A DNA stretch of 64,000 nucleotides. It comes from Herbaspirillum sp. RV1423. Lineage in GTDB: Bacteria > Pseudomonadota > Gammaproteobacteria > Burkholderiales > Burkholderiaceae_D. The notes beneath the pieces were generated by a model, which saw only the letters and a program-made list of their open reading frames with translations, did no database searches and was not told the origin of the DNA. Numbering within the stretch: position 1 is the stretch's first letter; each line of letters begins with the position of its first letter. Positions 28,063 through 37,478 of this stretch are shown here, piece by piece. A program made the position numbers and the translations under genes. Location: positions 62,001 to 126,000 of the forward strand of contig NZ_CBXX010000006.1 in assembly GCF_000577615.1 (NCBI RefSeq). Reading direction: 5' to 3'.

Positions 28063-28899
28063 ATGCAGATGAATTCCAGCATCGAGTCGATGGCACTGGA
28101 TGTCAGCGATCAGGAGATGCTGCTGTTTCAGCAGCTTTTCAGGGAGCATATCGGCTTGTATTTGCCGTTTTCCAAGAAGGCCTTGCTCTGCAGCCGCCTT
28201 TCCCGTCGCCTGGGCGAACTGAGCATGTCCAGCATGCAGGAATACTATTCCCTGATTTCCCTGCCGCAAGAAGAAGCGGAGCGGCAACGCGCCATCGATC
28301 TGATTACTACCAACGAAACTTATTTTTTCCGCGAGCAGAAGCATTTCGACGCTTTGCGCGACGACATCCTGCCGGAGATGCAAAGCCCGCATCCGCTAAA
28401 GGTATGGAGCGCCGCCTGTTCCACCGGCGAAGAGGCATATTCGACAGCGATGCTGCTCGACCGCCATCGCAGCCATCAGCCCTGGAGCATCTTTGCCTCC
28501 GACATCAGCCAGCGGGTCCTGTCGTTTGCGCGGCGCGGCCTCTATCCCATGATGCGCGGCGAACATATTCCGCCGGAGTATCTGGCGCGCTATTGCCTGT
28601 GCGGCACCGGCGAGTACGAGGGACACTTTCTTATCGACCAGAAAATCCGCAAGCGGGTTGTCTTCGAGCAGCGCAATTTGCTGAGCTTGCCGTCGGACAT
28701 GGACGAGCAGTTCGATATCGTGTTTCTGCGCAACGTCATCATCTACTTCGATTTTCCGACCAAGGTCAGCGTGCTGCAATCCGTCATCAACAAGGTCAGG
28801 CCGGGAGGCTGGCTGATTGTCGGGCACTCGGAATCATTGCATGGCATGCCGCTGGACTTGCAGATGCAAGCGCCCTCGATATACCGGAGGCCGTCGTGA
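28063..28899 (+). CDS. cheR: chemoreceptor methyltransferase CheR
   Basis: SAM-dependent enzyme that methylates glutamates on the receptor, 278 residues. The N-terminal helical domain ends near TTNETYFFREQKHF, the conserved linker. The SAM-binding motif follows as VWSAACSTGEEAYSTAMLL, then DIVFLRNVIIYFD. Its stop overlaps the GTG start of cheD (GTGA at 28896-28899). Confidence 0.95.
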   Translation: MQMNSSIESMALDVSDQEMLLFQQLFREHIGLYLPFSKKALLCSRLSRRLGELSMSSMQEYYSLISLPQEEAERQRAIDLITTNETYFFREQKHFDALRDDILPEMQSPHPLKVWSAACSTGEEAYSTAMLLDRHRSHQPWSIFASDISQRVLSFARRGLYPMMRGEHIPPEYLARYCLCGTGEYEGHFLIDQKIRKRVVFEQRNLLSLPSDMDEQFDIVFLRNVIIYFDFPTKVSVLQSVINKVRPGGWLIVGHSESLHGMPLDLQMQAPSIYRRPS

Positions 28900-29450
28900 C
28901 CCGGCGGGTCTTCGTCAATTTGGGCGAGGTGTATTTCGGCTGCGGCGATCTGCAGGTCGAAACCTTGCTGGGATCTTGTGTCGCCATCACGTTCTGGCAC
29001 CCCGGCCGGCGGCTTGGCGGATTGTGCCATTTCCTGTTGCCGGAGCGCTTGCGTCCCCCGCTGCAAGGCGTTGAACAGGACACGCCGGACGGCCGCTACG
29101 GCGACCAGGCCTTGTCGCAGTTGCTGGATCAGGTGCAACGGCACGACACGCGTATTGCCGACTACGCGGTCAAGGTGTTCGGCGGCGGCAACGTGTTGGA
29201 TTTGCCGACGATCAGGACCAGGGTGGGGCAGGCTAACGTCGATTTTGCGCTGGAGATATTGCAGCGGCGACAGATCAAGATCACCGCGCAGGATGTTGCC
29301 GGGGATGGGTACCGTTACCTGCGTTTCGACCTTAATAACGGCGATGTCTGGGTGCGGCGCGGCCACGGCGTTTCGCACGGGATGGAGAAGGTGCCGGCGG
29401 TGCGCAAGCAACATGGAGACAAGGCGTTGCTCGACAAGGAGCCGTCATGA
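28896..29450 (+). CDS. cheD: chemoreceptor glutamine deamidase CheD
   Basis: A 184-residue deamidase of receptor glutamines. Catalytic C28 is in [12 protein letters not shown] and H45 in GLCHFLLPE. The FGGGN segment lies further on. It uses a GTG start embedded in the end of cheR, and its stop overlaps the cheB ATG (ATGA at 29447-29450), so cheR-cheD-cheB are tightly coupled. CheD also stimulates CheC-type phosphatases in other bacteria; no CheC is visible here. Confidence 0.92.
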   Translation: MTRRVFVNLGEVYFGCGDLQVETLLGSCVAITFWHPGRRLGGLCHFLLPERLRPPLQGVEQDTPDGRYGDQALSQLLDQVQRHDTRIADYAVKVFGGGNVLDLPTIRTRVGQANVDFALEILQRRQIKITAQDVAGDGYRYLRFDLNNGDVWVRRGHGVSHGMEKVPAVRKQHGDKALLDKEPS

Positions 29451-30583
29451 CGATCAAGGTCATGATCGTCGACGATTCGTCGGTGGTGCGCCAGGTGATC
29501 CAGGATCTGCTGGAACCCTGCGATGACATCTGCGTCGTCGCCACCGCGCCCGACCCGATCTTTGCGATGGCCAAAATGCGCGCCAACTGGCCGGACGTGA
29601 TCGTGCTTGACATTGAAATGCCCCGTATGGACGGCATCACTTTTTTGCGCCAGATCATGGCAATACGGCCGACGCCGGTGGTGATCTGTTCGTCGCTGGC
29701 CGAACGCAGCGCGACGGTGACGATGGAAGCACTGGCAGCCGGCGCGGTCAGCATTATCACCAAGCCCGCATTGGGCATACGTGATTTTTTGCAGGATAGT
29801 TCGGAGGACCTGATTTGCGCCATTCGCGCCGCCGCGCAGGCGAAATTGCGTCGTCTGCCCAGGGCGCCCGCAGGCCACGTGGGTAATTTCAGCAACGAAA
29901 TGGAAAGAGCCGCGCGCCACGACGCCGTCGCCGCCGGCATCGGTCTTGACGGGCTGCGGCTGACGGCGGACGCGATGCTGGGACCGCCAGGTTATCTGGA
30001 TGGGCTGATTCCGGTAACGCCGAAGATCGTCGCCATCGGTGCGTCCACCGGCGGGCCGCAGGCATTGGAAAAAGTGCTTGGCGATTTGTCGGAAGATTGT
30101 CCCGGCCTGGTGATCGTGCAGCACATGCCGGAGAAATTCACGGAGAGCTTTGCCAGGCGCCTCGACCTGATCGCCGGTATCCGTGTCAAGGAAGCCGAGC
30201 ATCACGACCTGGTGTTGCAAGGACGCGCCTTAGTTGCGCCAGGAGGTTCCCACATGATGGTCAAGCGCGATGGCGTGCAGTACTATGTAGAGGTGGTCAA
30301 CGGTCCGCTGGTCAGTCGTCACAAGCCATCGGTGGACGTACTGTTCCGCTCGGTCGCCAGGGCCGCCGGCAGGAACGCGGTCGGCATCATCATGACCGGC
30401 ATGGGCGATGATGGCGCGCGCGGCATGAAGGAATTGCACGACGGCGGCGCTGCGACGTATGCGCAGGACGAAAACAGCAGCGTCGTTTTCGGCATGCCGA
30501 AAGAAGCATTGTTACAGGGTGGCGTCAGCGATGTGGTTGCGCTTGAAAACATTTCTTCGGTAATTAATCAATATGCCTACTAA
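29447..30583 (+). CDS. cheB: chemotaxis response regulator methylesterase CheB
   Basis: A 378-residue protein: receiver domain with phospho-acceptor D55 in [11 protein letters not shown], a linker of about 60 residues, and a C-terminal methylesterase with the catalytic triad S200 (GASTGGPQ), H226 (VQHMPEKF) and D321/D322 (MGDDGARG). It removes methyl groups or deamidates the receptor under CheA control. The last 11 bp overlap the start of the EAL gene. Confidence 0.95.
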   Translation: MTIKVMIVDDSSVVRQVIQDLLEPCDDICVVATAPDPIFAMAKMRANWPDVIVLDIEMPRMDGITFLRQIMAIRPTPVVICSSLAERSATVTMEALAAGAVSIITKPALGIRDFLQDSSEDLICAIRAAAQAKLRRLPRAPAGHVGNFSNEMERAARHDAVAAGIGLDGLRLTADAMLGPPGYLDGLIPVTPKIVAIGASTGGPQALEKVLGDLSEDCPGLVIVQHMPEKFTESFARRLDLIAGIRVKEAEHHDLVLQGRALVAPGGSHMMVKRDGVQYYVEVVNGPLVSRHKPSVDVLFRSVARAAGRNAVGIIMTGMGDDGARGMKELHDGGAATYAQDENSSVVFGMPKEALLQGGVSDVVALENISSVINQYAY

Positions 30584-31829
30584 CTTGATTCCCTTTCCGG
30601 TCGAAACCTTGTTGATTGTCGACGACAGTCCCTTGCAGCGCTTGCACACCGTCGGATTGATGCGCGACCTCGGCGTCGAGATGATCTATGAAGCAGGCGA
30701 CGGTCATGAAGCGCTGGATTTGCTGGGGCTGTTGAGGCTGCCGCCCAGTCTCGTGATCGTCGATCTGGAAATGCCGGGCATGGACGGTGTCGAATTCATC
30801 CAGCATCTGCAAGAGAGAAATCTCAATTTTCCACTCATCGTCGCGTCCAGTCGCGAGACCTCCCTGCTGGCGTCGGTGGAAACCATGATCCAGGAGCTGG
30901 GCATGCACGTTCTCGGCGCGCTGCAAAAGCCGTTGAACCAGGAGAAGATCCTGGGCGCCCTGAATACCTACAATAGCAATCTTGCGTTGCCGAAGACGGG
31001 CGATGCGTTGCCGGCCGTATGCGAAACGGAATTGGCGGCAGCCATTCGCAACCGCAAGATCGTCGCCTACTATCAGCCGAAGGTGGATATCCGTACCGGC
31101 ATGCTCAAAGGCGTGGAGGCGCTCGCGCGCTGGCTGCATCCGGACACGGGTGTGATTCCGCCGGACCATTTCATTCCGCTGGCCGAACAGACCGGTTTGA
31201 TTCACGAACTGACATTGTCGATGCTGGAGCAGGCCATGGAGCAGGCTGCGCTGTGGAATGAGCGCGGCTTGCCGCTCAAGGTAGCGGTAAATCTGTCGCC
31301 GCTCTCGCTCGACATCCCGGGTTTCGTGCAAAAAATTGCCGACTTGCTGGCGCAACACGCGTTGCAGGCCGATCAGATCGTGCTGGAAATTACAGAGAGT
31401 TCGGTGGTGGCCAATCTCGGCACCGCGTTGGGCACGCTGGCGCGTTTGCGTCTGAAGGGATTCGGTTTGTCGATCGACGATTACGGCACCGGATTTTCAT
31501 CGATGCAGCAACTGGCGCGCATTCCGTTTACCGAACTCAAGATCGACCGTTCGTTCGTCCACGGCGCCCATGCCCGCCAGAATCTGCGCGTCATTCTGCA
31601 GTCGGCGCTGGACATGGCCAAGCGTCTGGAGCTGGTGACGGTGGCTGAGGGCATCGAAACGATGGAGGACTGGCGCCTGCTGCAGGATTCGGGTTGTACG
31701 ATAGGGCAAGGCTACCTGATTGCCAAACCGATGCCGGCGAACGACTTGCCGATCTGGCTCAAGGGACATCACCGCCGCCTGGCGGAACTGCGTCCGCCAG
31801 CGGGACAAGTGGGCAGCGCAAGTGCCTGA
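30573..31829 (+). CDS. REC-EAL response regulator, c-di-GMP phosphodiesterase
   Basis: A 418-residue protein: receiver domain (about 10-130, phospho-acceptor in [10 protein letters not shown]) joined to an EAL domain (about 150-405). The EAL catalytic set appears intact: [45 protein letters not shown] and the terminal [10 protein letters not shown]. It should therefore hydrolyse cyclic di-GMP when its receiver is phosphorylated. It overlaps cheB by 11 bp, so it is a true operon member and a likely output of this chemosensory pathway. Confidence 0.92.
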   Translation: MPTNLIPFPVETLLIVDDSPLQRLHTVGLMRDLGVEMIYEAGDGHEALDLLGLLRLPPSLVIVDLEMPGMDGVEFIQHLQERNLNFPLIVASSRETSLLASVETMIQELGMHVLGALQKPLNQEKILGALNTYNSNLALPKTGDALPAVCETELAAAIRNRKIVAYYQPKVDIRTGMLKGVEALARWLHPDTGVIPPDHFIPLAEQTGLIHELTLSMLEQAMEQAALWNERGLPLKVAVNLSPLSLDIPGFVQKIADLLAQHALQADQIVLEITESSVVANLGTALGTLARLRLKGFGLSIDDYGTGFSSMQQLARIPFTELKIDRSFVHGAHARQNLRVILQSALDMAKRLELVTVAEGIETMEDWRLLQDSGCTIGQGYLIAKPMPANDLPIWLKGHHRRLAELRPPAGQVGSASA

Positions 31830-31855
31830 GCGCGCAGAACGCACATCTCTGTAAT

Positions 31856-32362
31856 TCACTTGCCGGCAGGTTCCAGCACCGCGATTTTCTGATCCGCCAC
31901 GGGACCGAGCAAGTCGGCAACCGCACCGAGCCCGGGAACGACGGCATCGGGAGCGATTTCCATCAACGGAATCAACACGAATGCGCGTTGCGCCATGCGC
32001 GGATGCGGCACGGTGAGCCGGTCGTCGGCGATGCGTTGATCGCCATACAGCAGGATATCCAGATCCAGTGTGCGCGGCGCGTTGCGATAGGGGCGTTCAC
32101 GGCCGTGCGCCAGTTCGATGGCCTGCAATGCGGCCAGCAGGTCATGCGGCGCGAGCGAGGTGGCGATTTGCGCCACGGCATTGACGTAATCGTCACCGCC
32201 GGCATCGATCGGCGCGCTGCGATACAACTGCGATCGTGCCCGCAGCGTTGTGTGCGGCAGGCGCGCCAGGCGCAACAGTGCATCTTCGACGGCGGCGCGG
32301 GCATCGCCCAGGTTGCCGCCGATGCCGATATAGGCAAGCACCGGTGTCGCCGTCGAGCTCAT
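31856..32362 (-). CDS. folK: 6-hydroxymethyl-7,8-dihydropterin pyrophosphokinase
   Basis: Folate-pathway kinase, 168 residues. It begins AYIGIGGNLGD, followed by the pterin/ATP-binding signature GRERPYRNAPRTLDLDILLY and VPHPRMAQRAFVLIPLMEI, all diagnostic. Its start overlaps the pcnB stop by 4 bp. The gene is the last of a five-gene minus-strand operon that begins with the AI-2E family transporter. Confidence 0.95.
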   Translation of the reverse strand: MSSTATPVLAYIGIGGNLGDARAAVEDALLRLARLPHTTLRARSQLYRSAPIDAGGDDYVNAVAQIATSLAPHDLLAALQAIELAHGRERPYRNAPRTLDLDILLYGDQRIADDRLTVPHPRMAQRAFVLIPLMEIAPDAVVPGLGAVADLLGPVADQKIAVLEPAGK

Positions 32363-33753
32363 GCGTCGTCGTCGGAGGCCGGCTTGTCCGCGCCGTCGCT
32401 CTTGTTGCGGTTGCGGCTGCTGCGGCGCTTGCGTTTCCTGGCCGGGCCGGCGCTTGCCGCCGCGCCTGCACTACCGCCGGAGGCGGGCTTGCGCGTCAGC
32501 AGCGATTCGCGTCCCGGGCCGTCGGCGTCGATGAAATCGGTCCACCATTCGCCCAGTTCGGCGTCAATTTCGCCGGAAGCGCAGCGCAACAGCAGGAAGT
32601 CGAAGCCGGCGCGCAGGCGCAAGTGTTCCAGCAGTTTGTAAGGCGCCTTGCCGGTGCGGCGTTCGAAGCGCGGCTGCATGGCCCAGATGTCGCGCATGTC
32701 GGAAGCGATCTTGCGCTGGAGGGCCAGTTTTTCGGTCTGCGTATTGAGCACATCGTCGGCGGCCAGGTGCAGTGCCGGAATCGGATATTCACCCGCGGCT
32801 TGATAGGCGTGCCATTTTTCCAGCACTTGGTGCCACAGCAGCGATGCGAACAGGAAACCGGGCGAGACAGGCTTGCCTTGCTTGATGCGGGCATCGGTGT
32901 TGGCCAGCGCCAGCGTGACGAATTTTTCTCCCAGCGGCTGTTCCAGCACGACGTCGAGCAGCGGCAGCAGGCCATGGTGCAGGCCTTCCTTGCGCAGTTG
33001 CTGCAGGCAGGCCAACGCGTGGCCGCTCATGAGCAGCTTGAGCATTTCATCGAACACGCGCGCCACGGGCACGTTATTGATGAGCGGCGCCATGACGGCG
33101 ATCGGCGCGCTGGTGGCCGCATCGATGGTGAAGCTGAGCTTGGCGGCGAAGCGCACCACGCGCAGCATACGCACCGGGTCTTCGCGGTAGCGCGCTTCCG
33201 GTACGCCGATGATGCGCAGCGTTTTGGCGCGGATATCGGCGATGCCGCCGTGGTAATCAAGCACGGTTTGCGAAGCCGGGTCGTAGTACATGGCATTGAT
33301 GGTGAAGTCGCGCCGCACGGCGTCTTCGTGCTGTTCACCGAAGGTATTGTCGCGCAGCACGCGGCCGTGTTCATCCTTGGGCGCGCTGTCGGCCGAGCTG
33401 CCGCGGAAAGTGGTGACTTCGATCAGTTCCTGGCCGAACATCACATGCACGATCTGGAAGCGGCGGCCGATGATGAAGGCGCGGCGGAACAATTGCTTGA
33501 CTTGTTCCGGCGTAGCGTTGGTGGCGACGTCGAAGTCTTTGGGCTTGACCGATAGCAGCAGGTCGCGCACCGCGCCGCCGACGATGAATGCCTTGAAGCC
33601 GGCCTGTTGCAGGGTTTGCGTGACGCGAATGGCATTGGGCGACACCAGTTGCAGGTCGATGCCGTGCTGTTTCTGGGTGAGTACGGTCGGCTCCGTGGAA
33701 TCGACGTCCTTTTTATTCTTGCCCAGGATGGAGCGGATGAACTTTTTAATCAT
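32359..33753 (-). CDS. pcnB: poly(A) polymerase I
   Basis: A 464-residue nucleotidyltransferase that adds 3' poly(A) tails to RNA, promoting decay. The catalytic head has FIVGGAVRDLLLSVKPKDFD, giving the GG and DxD metal motif, and RRDFTINAMYYD. An arginine- and lysine-rich tail (GPARKRKRRSSRNRNK near the C-terminus) is characteristic of proteobacterial PAP I rather than of CCA-adding enzyme. It overlaps both neighbours (folK and the HAD gene) by 4 bp. Confidence 0.93.
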   Translation of the reverse strand: MIKKFIRSILGKNKKDVDSTEPTVLTQKQHGIDLQLVSPNAIRVTQTLQQAGFKAFIVGGAVRDLLLSVKPKDFDVATNATPEQVKQLFRRAFIIGRRFQIVHVMFGQELIEVTTFRGSSADSAPKDEHGRVLRDNTFGEQHEDAVRRDFTINAMYYDPASQTVLDYHGGIADIRAKTLRIIGVPEARYREDPVRMLRVVRFAAKLSFTIDAATSAPIAVMAPLINNVPVARVFDEMLKLLMSGHALACLQQLRKEGLHHGLLPLLDVVLEQPLGEKFVTLALANTDARIKQGKPVSPGFLFASLLWHQVLEKWHAYQAAGEYPIPALHLAADDVLNTQTEKLALQRKIASDMRDIWAMQPRFERRTGKAPYKLLEHLRLRAGFDFLLLRCASGEIDAELGEWWTDFIDADGPGRESLLTRKPASGGSAGAAASAGPARKRKRRSSRNRNKSDGADKPASDDDA

Positions 33754-34430
33754 TGCGCGTGGGCGTCGAAGAGATTCAGAATTGGCCAGCCTTGGGCGAT
33801 CGCATGCGCCTTCAGCTTGTCATTCGGATTGGTGGCGACCGGGTGAGTGACGGCCGACAACAGCGGGATGTCGTTCTGCGAATCGCTGTAGAAATGGCTT
33901 TGCTCGAAATCGGCGATGCTCTTGCCCTGATTTTGCAGCCAGGCCTGGGTATGCTCGACCTTGCCGGGACCGTAGGTCGGCGTGCCCAGCAGACGGCCGG
34001 TGATGCGGCCGTCTGCTGCGAGTTCCGGTTGCGCGGCGATCAGGTGGTGCACCTTGAACAGCTTGGCGATCGGTTCGGTGACGAAGCTGTTGGTGGCCGT
34101 GATGATGGCGACCAGGTCCCCGGCGTCCAGATGCTTTTGCACGATCGCGACGGCGGCGGGGACCATGGCCGGCTTGATCACTTCTTCCATGAATTGCGCA
34201 TGCCAGTCGTCCAGTTGCGCGCGCGGGAATTGCGCCAGCGTGCCGAAAGCAAACTCCAGGTATTTCACCGGGTCCAGCGTGCCGGCCTGGTAGTGCGCGT
34301 ACCACTCGTCGTTGGCCTTGCGCAGAGCGGCGCCGTCAATGGCGCCGGTGCGAGCCAGGAACTCGCCCCATTCGTGGTCGGAATCAATGGGAATCAGTGT
34401 ATGGTCGAGGTCAAATAAGGCGAGATTCAT
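33750..34430 (-). CDS. HAD-IB family hydrolase (SerB-like phosphatase)
   Basis: A 226-residue phosphatase with nucleophile motif LFDLDHTLIPID, motif II as ITATNSF, and motif IV as FYSDSQNDIPLL. The helical cap between the first motifs fits subfamily IB (phosphoserine-phosphatase-like). Members at this place between hda and pcnB are conserved in betaproteobacteria; the substrate is not established from sequence. It overlaps pcnB and hda by 4 bp each. Confidence 0.88.
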   Translation of the reverse strand: MNLALFDLDHTLIPIDSDHEWGEFLARTGAIDGAALRKANDEWYAHYQAGTLDPVKYLEFAFGTLAQFPRAQLDDWHAQFMEEVIKPAMVPAAVAIVQKHLDAGDLVAIITATNSFVTEPIAKLFKVHHLIAAQPELAADGRITGRLLGTPTYGPGKVEHTQAWLQNQGKSIADFEQSHFYSDSQNDIPLLSAVTHPVATNPNDKLKAHAIAQGWPILNLFDAHAQ

Positions 34431-35131
34431 GGCGTTTCGTTGTCAGCTTCTTGTTGGAGGAGGTCGCGTAGCAGCGGTAGGGTGATGGAGCGCTTGGTTT
34501 CCAGCGAATAGCGGTCGAGCGCGTCGAGCATGCGCGACAGCGAAGGCATGTCGCGCCGGTAATGAGTCAGCAGGTAGGACAGGATAGCCGGCGAGACGGA
34601 CATGCCGCGCGCTTGCGCCGAGTGCATCAGGGCGGCGATCTTTTCGTCGTCGGTCAGGCCGTGCAATTGGTAGATCAGGCCCCAGCTCAGGCGCGTGCGC
34701 AGGTCTTCCCGCACCTGCAATAGCGCCGGCGGTTGCGCGCCGGCGCTGACCAGATAGCCGCCCAGTTCACGGATCTGGTTGAACAGGTTGAAGGCGGCGA
34801 TCTGCGAAGCCGGCGGCAATTGCTCGCAATCGTCCAGCAGGTAGCACCGCACCGCCGGATCGTAGTCGAAGGCGCTGTCGTCGGCGTCGGGAGAAATCAG
34901 GCGGGCTCGATGCGTACTGTCTGCGCCGGCATGCGCCAGCGAATGCAGCAAGTGCGTTTTGCCGGCGCCTGTTTCTCCCCAGAGGTAGATGAAGCGGTCG
35001 TTCAATGTCGGTTGCGCGTTTGCCGATGCGATGTCGTGCAGGCGTTGCAGCAATTCTGCATTCCGGCCCGTCACGAAGGTATCGAAAGTCGGCGGTTGCT
35101 GCGCGCTTAAATCCAGCAGAAGTTGTCTCAT
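34427..35131 (-). CDS. hda: DnaA regulatory inactivator Hda
   Basis: A 234-residue AAA+ protein resembling the DnaA ATPase domain without its DNA-binding part. It starts with the clamp-binding-like QLLLDLS motif. The P-loop is GETGAGKT, followed by a DnaA-like YLLDDCEQLP Walker B. With the beta clamp it stimulates ATP hydrolysis on DnaA to prevent re-initiation of replication. Overlaps of 4 bp on both sides place it firmly in the operon. Confidence 0.93.
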   Translation of the reverse strand: MRQLLLDLSAQQPPTFDTFVTGRNAELLQRLHDIASANAQPTLNDRFIYLWGETGAGKTHLLHSLAHAGADSTHRARLISPDADDSAFDYDPAVRCYLLDDCEQLPPASQIAAFNLFNQIRELGGYLVSAGAQPPALLQVREDLRTRLSWGLIYQLHGLTDDEKIAALMHSAQARGMSVSPAILSYLLTHYRRDMPSLSRMLDALDRYSLETKRSITLPLLRDLLQQEADNETP

Positions 35132-36216
35132 GTCTCGCTATTGTAGAAACTGCTGCTCAGGTAATGCCGGCGCAGATGACGCACCACCACCGATATGATC
35201 GCCGAGGCAGGCAGCGCCAGCAAAACGCCGACAAAACCGAACAACTGACCGAACGCCAGCAAGGCGAAGATCACCATCAGCGGATGCAGGCCGATGCGTT
35301 CCCCCACCAGTTGCGGCGTCAGGATGAAACTTTCCAGCACCTGGCCGATGCCGTAGATGACGGCAACCGCGACCAGGCCGTACAGGCCGGTGAATTGCAG
35401 CACGGCGGCGATCAGCGCCAGCACCAGACCGAGGCCGAAGCCGACATACGGAATGAACACCAGCAAGCCGGTCAGGATGCCGACCGGCAACGCAATGTCG
35501 AAGCCGGCGATCGCCAGCGTCGCTGAATAATAGGTTGCCAGGATCAACATGACCAGCAATTGGCCGCGCAGATATTGCGCCAGCAGGTCGTCGACCTCCT
35601 CGGTCATGTTGCTGATCTTGCTGACCCAGCGGCGCGGAATCATGCCGCGCAGGCGCTTGATGAAAGAATGCCAGTCTTGCAACAGGTAGAACAGCACCAT
35701 CGGGATGAACAGCAAGTTGGCCAGCCAGGTAAGCAGCGCGGTGCCGCCGATCCTGGCGGAGGCCAGCACGGACGTCCAGATTTCATCGCCGCTGGTCGCC
35801 AGTTGCTGGGTCAGGATGCGCTTGATGCCGGTGACGTCCAGCCGCACGTTGATGCCGAACTCGCTCAGGCGCGGCGCCACCGTGGCGTTGAGCTTGTCGA
35901 GGAAATTCGGGATTTGCTGTTGCAACAGCGGGATTTCCTTCACCAGCACCGGCACCACCACCAGGATCAGCGCCAGCACCACCAGGATCAGCAGCAGGAT
36001 CACGATCAGCACCGCCAGCACGCGCGGCAGCAAAAACGGGCCGATGCGGCGGCGAGCCAGCCAGTCCACGCCCGGATTGAGGGCGTAAGCCATGATGGCG
36101 GCGGTGACGAACGGAGTCAGCATCGGCCCCAGCAAGACCAGGAGGCCGATCAGCAAGAGCCCTAAAATGAGCCACAACAAGCTTTGTTTTTGCTCATTCG
36201 AGAAAGAAAAAGGCAT
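35128..36216 (-). CDS. AI-2E family transporter (PerM/YdiK-like)
   Basis: A 362-residue membrane protein of the PF01594 family with about eight helices. The N-terminal helices include LLWLILGLLLIGLLVLLGP, and the family-typical ending contains IGLHPLMVIFALLAFGQLFG. Members export AI-2, act as Na+/H+ antiporters or have no known role; none can be chosen here. It is the first gene of the operon running to folK and is divergent from purM (114 bp between starts). Confidence 0.88.
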   Translation of the reverse strand: MPFSFSNEQKQSLLWLILGLLLIGLLVLLGPMLTPFVTAAIMAYALNPGVDWLARRRIGPFLLPRVLAVLIVILLLILVVLALILVVVPVLVKEIPLLQQQIPNFLDKLNATVAPRLSEFGINVRLDVTGIKRILTQQLATSGDEIWTSVLASARIGGTALLTWLANLLFIPMVLFYLLQDWHSFIKRLRGMIPRRWVSKISNMTEEVDDLLAQYLRGQLLVMLILATYYSATLAIAGFDIALPVGILTGLLVFIPYVGFGLGLVLALIAAVLQFTGLYGLVAVAVIYGIGQVLESFILTPQLVGERIGLHPLMVIFALLAFGQLFGFVGVLLALPASAIISVVVRHLRRHYLSSSFYNSET

Positions 36217-36330
36217 GGAAATCGGGCTTTAGATGGATCGGTTTGATAAAATCACGGTTTACTTCATGTTCCTGCTGCTCTGCGACCGCAGTGATCCCTC
36301 TATTTTACCGCCTCTAGTGCCAATATCATC

Positions 36331-37374
36331 ATGACTTCAACATCCAATGTTTCTCTTTCCTACCGCGACGCGGGCGTCGATATTGATGCGGGCGACGCTT
36401 TAGTAGAGGCGATCAAGCCGTTTGCCAAGCGCACAACCCGCGAAGGCGTGCTGGGAGGCATCGGTGGTTTCGGCGCATTGTTCGAAATCAGCAAGAAGTT
36501 CAAGGAACCGGTCTTGGTATCCGGCACCGATGGCGTCGGCACCAAGCTGAAGCTGGCTTTCCACCTGAACAGGCACGACACCGTCGGCATAGACCTGGTG
36601 GCCATGAGCGTCAACGACATCCTGGTGCAGGGTGCGGAACCGCTGTTCTTCCTCGATTATTTCGCCTGCGGCAAGCTCGATGTGCCCAGCGCCACTGACG
36701 TCATCAAGGGCATTGCCGCCGGTTGCGAACAGGCCGGTTGCGCACTGATCGGCGGCGAAACGGCCGAAATGCCGAGCATGTATCCCGACGGCGAATACGA
36801 CTTGGCCGGCTTCGCGGTCGGCGTGGTCGAGAAGTCCAGGATCATCGATGGCACCAAGATCGCTCCGGGCGACGTGGTGCTGGGCCTGGCTTCATCGGGC
36901 GCGCATTCCAACGGCTACTCGCTGGTGCGCAAGATACTGGATGTCGCCAAGCCGGACCTGGATGCCGATTTCCACGGCCGCAAGCTGGCCGACGTGCTGA
37001 TGGCGCCGACCCGTATCTACGTCAAGCCGCTGCTGTCGCTGATGGAGAAGCTGGAAGTCAAGGGCATGGTGCATATTACCGGCGGCGGTCTGGTGGAAAA
37101 CATTCCGCGCGTGCTGCAGGACAATCTGACTGCCGTTCTGCAGAGCAAGGCCTGGACCATGCCGCCGCTGTTCACGTGGTTGCAGCAGCATGGCGGCGTG
37201 GCCGACGCTGAAATGCACCGGGTCTTCAACTGCGGCATCGGCATGACCGTGATCGTGTCGAAAGAAAACGCCGACGCCGCCGAAGCGCACCTGAAGGCTG
37301 CCGGCGAAACCGTTTATCGTATCGGCGAAATCCGCGCGCGCGCGGAAGGCGAGGCCCAGACGATCGTGGTCTGA
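36331..37374 (+). CDS. purM: phosphoribosylformylglycinamidine cyclo-ligase
   Basis: AIR synthetase, fifth step of purine synthesis, 347 residues. Conserved segments are [17 protein letters not shown] at the start, [14 protein letters not shown] with the ATP-binding region, [14 protein letters not shown] and [15 protein letters not shown]. It is encoded alone, divergent from the AI-2E/hda operon, an arrangement conserved in betaproteobacteria. No strong ribosome site is visible before the ATG. Confidence 0.96.
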   Translation: MTSTSNVSLSYRDAGVDIDAGDALVEAIKPFAKRTTREGVLGGIGGFGALFEISKKFKEPVLVSGTDGVGTKLKLAFHLNRHDTVGIDLVAMSVNDILVQGAEPLFFLDYFACGKLDVPSATDVIKGIAAGCEQAGCALIGGETAEMPSMYPDGEYDLAGFAVGVVEKSRIIDGTKIAPGDVVLGLASSGAHSNGYSLVRKILDVAKPDLDADFHGRKLADVLMAPTRIYVKPLLSLMEKLEVKGMVHITGGGLVENIPRVLQDNLTAVLQSKAWTMPPLFTWLQQHGGVADAEMHRVFNCGIGMTVIVSKENADAAEAHLKAAGETVYRIGEIRARAEGEAQTIVV

Positions 37375-37424
37375 TCAGACTGAATTGAAGAAGTCGGGAG
37401 AATTCCTTCCGACATCAGGCATAA

Positions 37425-37456
37425 AAAAGCGGCTGCAAGTGATTGCGGCCGCTTTT
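37425..37456. terminator. bidirectional terminator between purM and the Anbu gene
   Basis: AAAAGCGGC (37425-37433) pairs with GCCGCTTTT (37448-37456). A-rich sequence precedes the stem and T-rich follows, so it can stop transcription of the convergent purM (+) and the minus-strand Anbu gene. Confidence 0.8.
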
Positions 37457-37478
37457 ATTCTTGCGGGGGAGGCGGACG

